From Saccharina japonica (Eukaryota; Sar; Phaeophyceae; Laminariales; Laminariaceae): DNA of 64,000 nt. Numbering within the stretch: position 1 is the first letter of the stretch; each line of letters starts with the position of its first letter. The stretch covers positions 393,463 through 457,462 of the forward strand of contig MEHQ01004057.1 in NCBI GenBank assembly GCA_008828725.1. The letters are read 5' to 3'. A program made the position numbers and the translations under genes. Of the stretch, positions 56,158 through 64,000 are shown piece by piece. The notes under the pieces are model-generated. The model ran no database searches and was not told where the DNA came from. It saw nothing but the letters and a program-made list of their open reading frames with translations.

Positions 56158-58640
56158 ACACGACCCTTGTGGTCAAAACATGCATGAAAGGGGGATCTCG
56201 GCTCGGCTAGGCATAGAGGCGTGTCTTGGGGTGGGTCGGTGGGTGGGTGGGTATGCGCCTCGCTAGGCATGTGCCTCAAGCGTTGCGGCTGTGGTAGTAG
56301 AAGAGGATGGCGACTGGGTCGGATACTGTTTCCCCTGGGGTAGCTGTTTGTGTTGAATGCCGTTGGTCGCTACTAGAGATATACTACGAGTGATGGATGG
56401 GAGTGAGCTTGGCATACGTACGTTCGCCTAGCGGTAAAGTCGATCGCAGTCGTTCACGGGAAATGCTGTGCTATCGACCGACGTAGGCGCACGCCGTAGA
56501 GCACTCAAACCACTGTTGGGGTAGATGCCGGGTACATAATGTAGTGGCAAGTCGCTGTACAAGCCGAGGCGTCCCGGTACGTAACAAGTATTTCCATGAA
56601 TTTAGCCCCCCGATCTTGGATGCTGTGAGCTATGGACTTCGCCACCGAGTTGGAATTATTGTAGCCCCCTTCACCCCCCGACCCAGCCTTGTGTCGGGTC
56701 TAAACTAGTATAGGTTATGTTTCCTAACTTATATTTCGTACACTGGAGTGCAGCAAAACGCATACTTGTGTTAGTGTGGTGTATTTGTTATATCTTCTCT
56801 ATCTCTGAACTCGTATTGCGTTCTGCCGAGTTCCTAAGTTTCTGATTTTATCCGTTGTTTCCCTTTCTATTCGCGGATTTTGGATAACTCCTTCCTCTGC
56901 AGGAGGTTGGTGGGCACTCCACACGTTGTGCGTCGATGTGTGTGTGGATGGTCTCGTCCAGGCTGTGATCATACACCAGTGTCGCTCCCGAATTATTGCT
57001 TGTAGGTGAAAAACATGTCGGTTTGTTGAGGGCTCTCGGCCCGGCGTAAACCTGCTGACTGGGGGTTGGGTATGAAATCGGTAGCCATGTAGCCAAGCGT
57101 TGCGGCCGCGATTGTAGGAGAGGGTTGAGACCGTCTAATTTCGTGTTCCTCGGATAGTGGTTGATCGTTTATGCACCGCTGGTCTCTGTTGGAGGTGTGC
57201 AAAGAGTAGTGGGTGGGGGTAAGCTTGGCATGCGTACGTTCGGTCTACAGTGTATACGGCGTCGTTTGCGAGGGAGGTATTGCGTTACCGGGTGACGTAA
57301 GAAAGCGTACGTCGTAGATCACTCAACTTCTGTTGGGTTAGAGATGCTGGTATACAGCGTGAAGGCAAGCTGCCGTAGAAGCCGATGCGCACCGGTATGA
57401 CCCAAGCGCTTTGAAATTTCGTCCCCGCTCTTGGTCGATGTGCGCTATGAACTTCGCCACCTGATTTGAATGGTTGCCCCTCCCCACCCTCCCTACCCCC
57501 CCCCACCCGGCCTTGTGCCGGGTCTAGAGCGTTATAGTTGTTTTTGTTTTTTTCTCCTCTTTTTCTCGTATCAGAGTACACCAAACACATACTGTTGATA
57601 GTGTATATCTGCTCTCTGTTCGACTCGTACTACATTATACACTGCCGAGTTCCTCGTTTTTCGGTTTCCCCCCTCGCCGCTGATCCTATTCGCGGATTGG
57701 AAGCATACATCAGTCCCCTGGTTTGCAGTAGGCCCGTGTGCCCCCTTGATTAGTGTGGGTGTGAATGGGTAGTTTCGTGTCGGCTGTACTCGGGTACCGG
57801 CATCCGTCCGGGTGAGTTGAGTTTTGGGGACAAAGGTTTTCGATGTTCGGAGGCGTTTGTCTGAGAGTAAAAAAGCCTTTCTGGGAGTTTGATAGTTATA
57901 ATGGCGAGGCGTATAGCTGATCGTTGCGGCGGTGCCTGTCACAGAGGATATTATAGAGACCATCCAATCGCGTTTTCCCTGGGATTGTGGTTGGTCTTGA
58001 CATTCCGGTCGTCGATGCTGACGGTGTGTAAAACTGGTAGTGGTTGGGGCTAAGCTTAGCAAACGCTCGTTCGTCGGACGGCAAACGCCGCTGTTCGAGG
58101 GACGTTGTTGTGTTGCCGAGCGAAGCGGAAGTGCGTCGTAGAGCGCCCCACTAGCGTTGTAGTAGATGCCGGTACACATTATGGAGGCAGGCTACAGTCG
58201 AACCCGACGCGCATCGGTATGTACCAGGTATCTGAGGAAGGTGGTCTCGCTGACCGATGTGTGGTATGAGCTTCACCATCGACCTAGAATGGTTGCAGAC
58301 CCCCCACCCGGCCTTGTATCGGGTCTAAATTTCTCGCTGTAGGTATTGCTTCTTCTCCGCTTTCTCTTACACTAGAGTACACCAAGCAATAGGTAGTATT
58401 TGTGAGTTTAAGTGTTTCTCTGCTCTCCGGTTCACTCGTTGTGTAAGATGCCGAGTCCCTTGTTTATTTTTATTTTCTCCCTCGTTTTTTGTTCTTTTTT
58501 TCCTAACTACGGACTGGGAGGATTCCCTCCTTTGCAAGAGGTCCGTGCACTCCCTTGTATTGCGTCGACAAACGTACGTATTGGTGGTCTCGTCCAGGCT
58601 GTCCTCATACGCCCGCGGCTATTCCGTGTTACTGCTTACT
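56158..58640 (+). repeat. Array of diverged ~0.8 kb units downstream of gene 2, with hairpins
   Basis: This is the counterpart of 17264-19432, collinear and clearly homologous along its length. Hairpins lie at 56680-56700, 57505-57523 and 58306-58324. A partial fourth unit follows (TTACACTAGAGTACACCAAG and GGTGGTCTCGTCCAGGCTGTC at about 58364-58603). Gene 1's array has no such fourth unit: similarity there ends shortly after the third hairpin. Confidence 0.75.
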
Positions 58641-59347
58641 AGGCTACAAAGGTTGTGCGGTGTTCGTCCCTGTCCGCTCCTGGGTCGTGGTTTTCCAATC
58701 GGTTTGCTTTCGTCTGTTGCTGGGGTATTGTGCTTGCTTTCATTAACGAATGTATTGTTGCTAGGAATCTCGGTTCGCGGCGTCAAAATAATTCATTATT
58801 TCTATACATTTTGTTGTTTTTCTTTGCGAGTGGAAGGAGTGGAACTGAGTTGCGAAACGCCCCTTTTCGGCTCCGCATCGATATGTCGGTTCTCCTTCAA
58901 TTGTAATGCGTTGGAATTTACTTGTCAGTCGTGGTCAACTATACGGCCCTGCAGGCCAAATCACATCGTCAACAACAAATTCGGTTCTAATGTACCTCAG
59001 GAACCCGAAAATACCTCAAGGCACCTGGAAGCGTCGTGGTACCTTGTACGAAACAAGCGTGCATGCGTCGATGTCCTCGTCCCGTCAGCTCCGATGGTGA
59101 CTGCACCAGGCAAGCACTGCCCGCCACAAGGACGCATGAATGTGCTTTGTGTTGTGTGACAGGCCTTCACCACTTACTTCGTGTGTTGTAGGTCCATGTC
59201 ACCACACTGGATTTTTTTATTTTGTACGCAGCAAGTGACTTCATCCAGAAGTACGGCGGGAAAATGAGTTGTGGCCGTAGCAGTAGTAGTAGTGGTAAAA
59301 GAGGTGGCCGTACTTTGGACAGTGCAGTGTCACAAGCTGTACAGTCC
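58641..59347. other. No gene seen
   Basis: A 204-codon + strand frame (58545-59159) begins in the repeat array and shows no domain, so I do not call it. Confidence 0.4.
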
Positions 59348-59514
59348 AGGACACCTTATAATAAGAAACGGCTACTAAGAAAGCCAGCCTGAGATTCGGA
59401 GGAAAATAAGAAATTCGGGAGTCGTCGTTATCTTGAAACTAGTGTAGAAACCACCCTCTTTCGATTAAGAAATCCAGCCCTGGACTAGATTTGCTGTTTC
59501 TTATCAGGTGTGCT
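59348..59514. mobile_element. ~160 bp MITE, copy 3, inverted (AATAAGAAAC family)
   Basis: The ends AGGACACCTTATAATAAGAA and TTTCTTATCAGGTGTGCT are inverted repeats. The interior is the reverse complement of the copies at 36.4 and 41.1 kb (AAATCCAGCCCTGGACTAGA). Confidence 0.75.
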
Positions 59515-61251
59515 GTTGTACTGTATGTAGAGCTAAGGAGCCACACAAAAGTGCGACACTTGATCGTGAAGCAGAAGGCACCATGGCGTCACTGGTAACA
59601 TAAACGCAACAACTCAAGGCGACCAAGTTAGGAAGCCACCAATCAATGTGGCCGCCAGATAATGTGTACGTAAACACACTTGTCGTGCCTCCCAATACGT
59701 GTGTACCTATCTTCCTCACGCTCTAGGTATCAGGTCGATAGTTACAGAGTACCGGGGCCATACGGAAGAGTATGGGTAGTGGCTCGTCGCCTATTCCCCA
59801 CGACAACCGGGATCTCTGAAACAAAGACTTCGCGTTTTTTTCCACTCTGTCCCGAACACTTTCGTAGCTCGTGCAGACCCAACTTCTTTGCGACCGGGTC
59901 ACAAGCAGAACATCGCCGTTCCTGAGTGCCAGCTATCACTATTTAAGTCGCTCGTTGGGTCACGTGACACCAGGTCCAACTACGAGTATGCAGGGAGAGT
60001 TGGTTGGGAACGGGGGTCTCTGAAGCATTATATTTATTTTGTCTGTAAGCCCGCCCAGAGTCGCTGACCCGCTCGCCAGGCTCAACTCACCCTTACGCTT
60101 TACTCGTACGTACGACCTCAAACAATCGGCAACTGTATGTATGTTGATGTGCATTGATGGCTGACACACTCTCTATTGAAACCGGTACCAGGCATTATTA
60201 GTGGGCTGCGGAAACGGTCAACCTCTAAGGTCCCGTGTGGGTTGGGCTTCATGACACCCCTTATCCGAGTGCCACGACTTTGGTATTACGCCGGCGTTCA
60301 GAGCATCCCAATGGGCATGGCATGCCGTGCCCGATTTTGACGCCCCGCGACACACCAGGAACCCGGGCCATCTCATTTTTGAAACGGCTTCGAGTGATCT
60401 ACCTCCCCTGTGATCTGACAGGGATCAGGGCATGCAGGGAGTATGTGATGAAGATTCGCCCCAGCGACTAAGTCCGACCTACCGTTTAATAGGAATAGCC
60501 GGACACACTCAGGTACTACATGGAAAACGGCAGAAGGAGAGCGCACATCTTGCGCAACTGATAGCTGACTGCTTCGAAGATGCGGCTCCTTCAATCATTC
60601 CGCGCTACTAACTCGTAGTAGTCTCAGAATATGTACTCCTTGCAGCCGTACGTGTACATCACATGGCGGGCAGGCACACGGGAGAACTGTTGAAGCGAAG
60701 CAGTTCATATTTTACAATGTAGAAGACCACCGATCGACCCTATGAGCGAGTGAGCAGCGGTGGTCAATCGTCCAAGGCGACACAAGGCCATCAGCAATTT
60801 ACAACGCAAACACATAAACGAACGACGATCACGGGGGGGGGAGCGAACGAAGTTTTGGGAAACGAAGCGAAAAACAAGTTGAAATCTTTTTTGAAAAAAC
60901 AAGTTTTGAGAAAAATCAAAAGTTGATAAATTAAAAATGAAAGGCACATTTGAAAAACAGTAAGTACGCTAGCTCGCTCGTTACCTCGGTCGATCGAACC
61001 GGAGTCGCTCTCACCCTTTTAAGTCCCCTACACCCCTCGACAAAACAGCCATACCACAGGGGGGGGGGCATCAGCGAGGTCTTCGTCAACGCCATCCTGT
61101 CCACGAGGCTCGATCAAGCACCAACACCCGGATCGCTTTTAATGGCTCTGGTTCACGGTGAGTCAGTCGCCGTTCAATATCGGAGGCATTGACAGAACAC
61201 CGTGACCTAACGTGACAGCAAGGGGGGAGCGGTACTAAGGGACGAACATAC
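59515..61251. other. No gene seen
   Basis: Unique-looking spacer. Open frames are short and carry no recognised motif. Confidence 0.4.
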
Positions 61252-61516
<265 letters not shown>

Positions 61517-62758
61517 CGAAGGCCGACAAGCAGCCAAACAGACGGGTCGACAGGTGGACAGGCCGACAAGGCACTAGAACGCGTAGCTGTCAAATACACG
61601 CCCTACCTTCCTATTATCACACGGATGCAATCTGTGGGATGTGTAGTTCTCAACACATTCGGGCGACAGTTGCACACAAAACAAAAAGCCAGAAACCAAA
61701 CAGGGTGTATTCGAAAAAGAGAACCCTGGTGAGACCTCGACCTACGGGTAGTTTAGTGGCCACCGCACTTTTCACCCTGAATAGAGGTCTAAATACTCCA
61801 CATCTTGCTAATACGTACCGGTGCCGAGGACGCAGAATGTACCGTACAGCAGACAGTGCGTGATAGCAGGGTTAGATTGCTCGCTGCGGGCGCTAACGTC
61901 GTAGAACTACCGCTGGCGCCGAAGGTTCACATCCTTGCGTACACCATCAGCAGCAGAGGGCAAGATGATAGCAAGATACCCCGAGCGTCCGTGTGAGCCA
62001 CCCGTAGTGGTTCCGCAGCAGGCTCGGAAGAAAAAAAAAACAGATACCCCGCTTCCGGGCGGGTCGTCAGTATCGATCACGCGCATTGATTGTTTCAGAG
62101 CAGCCGTCCACCCAATCGGTCCGCCAGGCAAACACCAAAGAAAGCATCACACCCACCATAGTCAGTGGAGCGTATTTTTTCGCCAGCAGCACACGTTTGA
62201 AGATATTGGGCAACCCAGGCCCCAACGAGTGGCCAAGAAAGCCGTGTTGAGGTTGAACGGCCGGTGCCACAGAAAGCCAGAAGCACGTTGGTTCATTCAG
62301 TTGGATTGACGCGGATAGATAGAGGGTTAGCACGTGCCTGCTCTTTTGTCCCGAAGGACGCTGTGCAGGTAGGTGTGTTTGTTTTAGCGTAGGCGCCTTC
62401 CGCAGTAAGGCGGACATGTCCCTCCCCAGCTTAAAAAAACATAAAATCAAAAACCGTTTTTTTGGTTCGCCTAGAGAACCCCAAAAACACCGTTTAAAAA
62501 GTGGGGTAAAGAAAAAAAGGTTCGGATTGCCTCGAACTTTTCTTTTCACCACGTTCCAGAACATTGTTTTTTACCACTCCTCGCCAATCGATTCCGCTTG
62601 GGCGACTTAAGGGGGGTAGAGCTACTCAGAAAGTTGTTGAGACAAAATCTACGCTGGGGAGAGAAGTTACAAAAAAACTGAAAAAAAAACTAAATGCTTA
62701 GGAAAGGCCCATTTTGGCATGGCTATTAGTCAACGGAGATACCGAAGTGAGACATTAT
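61517..62758. other. No gene supported
   Basis: Overlapping frames of 124 (+) and 165 (-) codons at 61935-62564 compete with each other, and neither has a recognisable domain. Confidence 0.4.
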
Positions 62759-63060
62759 AACGTCGGATTCGTGACCCCCAACCCAAATTTACCCACCCCT
62801 GATAAACTCAAGCCCTTTGCGGCACGTTGTTGGCGGTTTAAGAGGGAGGGGTGTTTATCGGGCATCCCCGGTTTTGGCGTGTTTACATATGGCTGTAACT
62901 CAGTCGCGTGATCTAGTTCGGAAACAATAACGACGGATTCGTGATCCCTGCCTCAATATTACCATACCCTGAAATGTTCAGCCTTATCCGACGTTTTTTC
63001 AAAACCGGGGATTTTTTCGGGCCATCCCCGCTTTATGCGTTTTGCTGAATTTCCTGAAGG
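62759..63060 (+). repeat. Two-copy tandem repeat, period about 172 bp
   Basis: CGTCGGATTCGTGACCCCCA...CGGGCATCCCCGGTTTTGGC (from 62761) recurs as GACGGATTCGTGATCCCTGC...CGGGCCATCCCCGCTTTATGC (from about 62931). The copies are diverged. Confidence 0.65.
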
Positions 63061-63221
63061 ATTTAGGTAAAACCGGTTGAAACCCGGCAATGAACATGGC
63101 TTTAAAAAAATAAACTTCGAATACGTCCAACTCATACCCCAATTAGGGTGTCATAATTTTTTCAGACCTTAGCCGGGGATGGTTCGCCACCATCCCCCCC
63201 CTCCCCCAAAAGCTGTACGCC

Positions 63222-63605
63222 TTACCGCGGATGGCGCCCGTAACAAACATAGATCGTAGCGAGGGCAGACTGCATGGTCTCTCGAATGTTGGCGCGGCGA
63301 ACGGGACGGAGGCCAGAAGGAGAGAGGAGAGCTTTCGCAACTCTGCTATTATAGATATACTGTAGTAGTTGACTGTACACCCCCAGCCTCCGACGCACGC
63401 TATATACGGTAGAGGTGCACGATGGTTTTGGCCTTATAAGGGTGGTCACTTGAGGAGCTCCATAAGCCTCACCCAGAAAACTGATTTTTGAGAAAGATAG
63501 AAGTGCTACCCGACAAACAACACGATGGCCCAAGTGCCAAAATATAGTTATGGCAACACAAGAATCAAAGACCGACGATTCGGGGATAAGAGCCCGCTCT
63601 TGCAT
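63222..63605 (-). repeat. Dispersed repeat family, copy 3, inverted and open in frame
   Basis: The minus strand keeps a 127-codon frame whose middle (CRVALLSFSKISFLGEAYGA, PQV...CTSTV) resembles the frame at 9593-10000. Nucleotide landmarks (GAGCTCCTCAAGTG, ACCACCCTTATAAGGC) are shared. Frame retention in two copies hints at a former protein. The family is not recognised. Confidence 0.5.
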
Positions 63606-63811
63606 AATAAAAATCAGCCAAAACGTGCTACCTCTACCGCAGCACGCGTCCTCCGTGGGAAGCCCGGTTAACCGCCAGGCTCAAGCAGCCGGGATGCAAT
63701 TTTTCCACCCGGACGGCAGAGGTAGCAGCGTTGAGGCTAACGGCTCGAGAAAAAGCGGCAGAGACCAAGCTCAGTACCCGTCGCACTCGGTTACCTTGAA
63801 AGGTCGACGGT

Positions 63812-64000
63812 GACCCGCGGACTCCCGCGAGTCACCGCGGGCTCCGGGAATACCCTCTTCAACCGCCGGTTCTCGTGGGCCACCGCGGGTTTCCGCGGGG
63901 ATTATCTTGGTCACCGTGGGTTGCTGTAGGAACCCCCTCTTTACCGGCGGGCTCTCATGGATAACCGCACGTTCCCGAGGGAATTTTTTCCCGGGGGAGT
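63812..64000. repeat. GC-rich degenerate tandem repeat reaching the window end
   Basis: Units of the type GTCACCGCGGG(C/T)T(C/T)C and ACCGNCGG(T/G)CTCNTGG alternate with a larger period of about 79 bp (63832 and 63911). The repeat continues to the last base, so its full length is unknown. Confidence 0.65.

Noticed and set aside
58545..59159. 204-codon + strand ORF with hydrophobic segments
   Set aside because: Starts within the downstream repeat array, no domain is recognised, and the matching array after gene 1 has no equivalent frame.
61935..62564. Overlapping 124-codon (+) and 165-codon (-) frames
   Set aside because: They compete on opposite strands, have no motif, and contain low-complexity Lys and Phe runs caused by A/T tracts.

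Overview
The window is nuclear DNA of a eukaryote, most likely a brown alga or a close stramenopile relative. This rests on its style, not on a database match. It has spliced protein genes with GT-AG introns, CAG/CTG- and GTAC-rich intergenic DNA, a very high transposon load, and KP-43-like subtilisins with a Ser/Pro/Thr stalk and a GPI-type tail. It shows no bacterial operon organisation, no rRNA, no CRISPR and no convincing tRNA gene.

The host genes are two paralogous secreted subtilisin-family (S8, KP-43-like) peptidases on the + strand, about 39 kb apart. The second (38671-56157) looks complete: eight exons, 1117 codons, a signal peptide and propeptide exon, then an 11.3 kb first intron. 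The first (11719-17263) has the seven matching downstream exons with the same intron positions, but no propeptide exon in the window. In both genes the catalytic Asp, His, Asn and Ser each lie on their own phase-0 exon. Each gene is followed by the same array of about three diverged 0.8 kb units, each carrying a short ACCCGGC/GCCGGGT hairpin, so the ancestral duplication covered about 7.5 kb.

Region by region: 1-11.7 kb has no confident gene. It holds foldback elements, GGTGC pentamer tracts, a tRNA-headed SINE, a poly-C-ended repeat with the assembly gap in one copy, and worn minus-strand coding remnants. 11.7-19.4 kb is peptidase gene 1 and its array. 20.3-25.0 kb holds a decayed Helitron-type PIF1 helicase/OTU gene and a 1.5 kb TIR element. 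26.7-36.3 kb is a transposon nest: a decayed Copia-type element between 636 bp LTR-like repeats, next to a Copia element (RT/RNase H only) inserted in a MITE, itself inside a copy of the TIR element. 36.3-38.5 kb has a MITE, a retroposon whose empty site is preserved next door, and a 0.64 kb palindrome just upstream of peptidase gene 2. 38.7-58.6 kb is peptidase gene 2 with its TE-filled first intron, including a 1.1 kb Tc1/mariner-like element, and its downstream array. 58.6-64 kb has no gene that I can support, but has a CAGA microsatellite and GC-rich tandem repeats.

The peptidases appear to be extracellular or surface-anchored zymogen-type proteases. The rest of the window is best read as layered mobile-element history around them.
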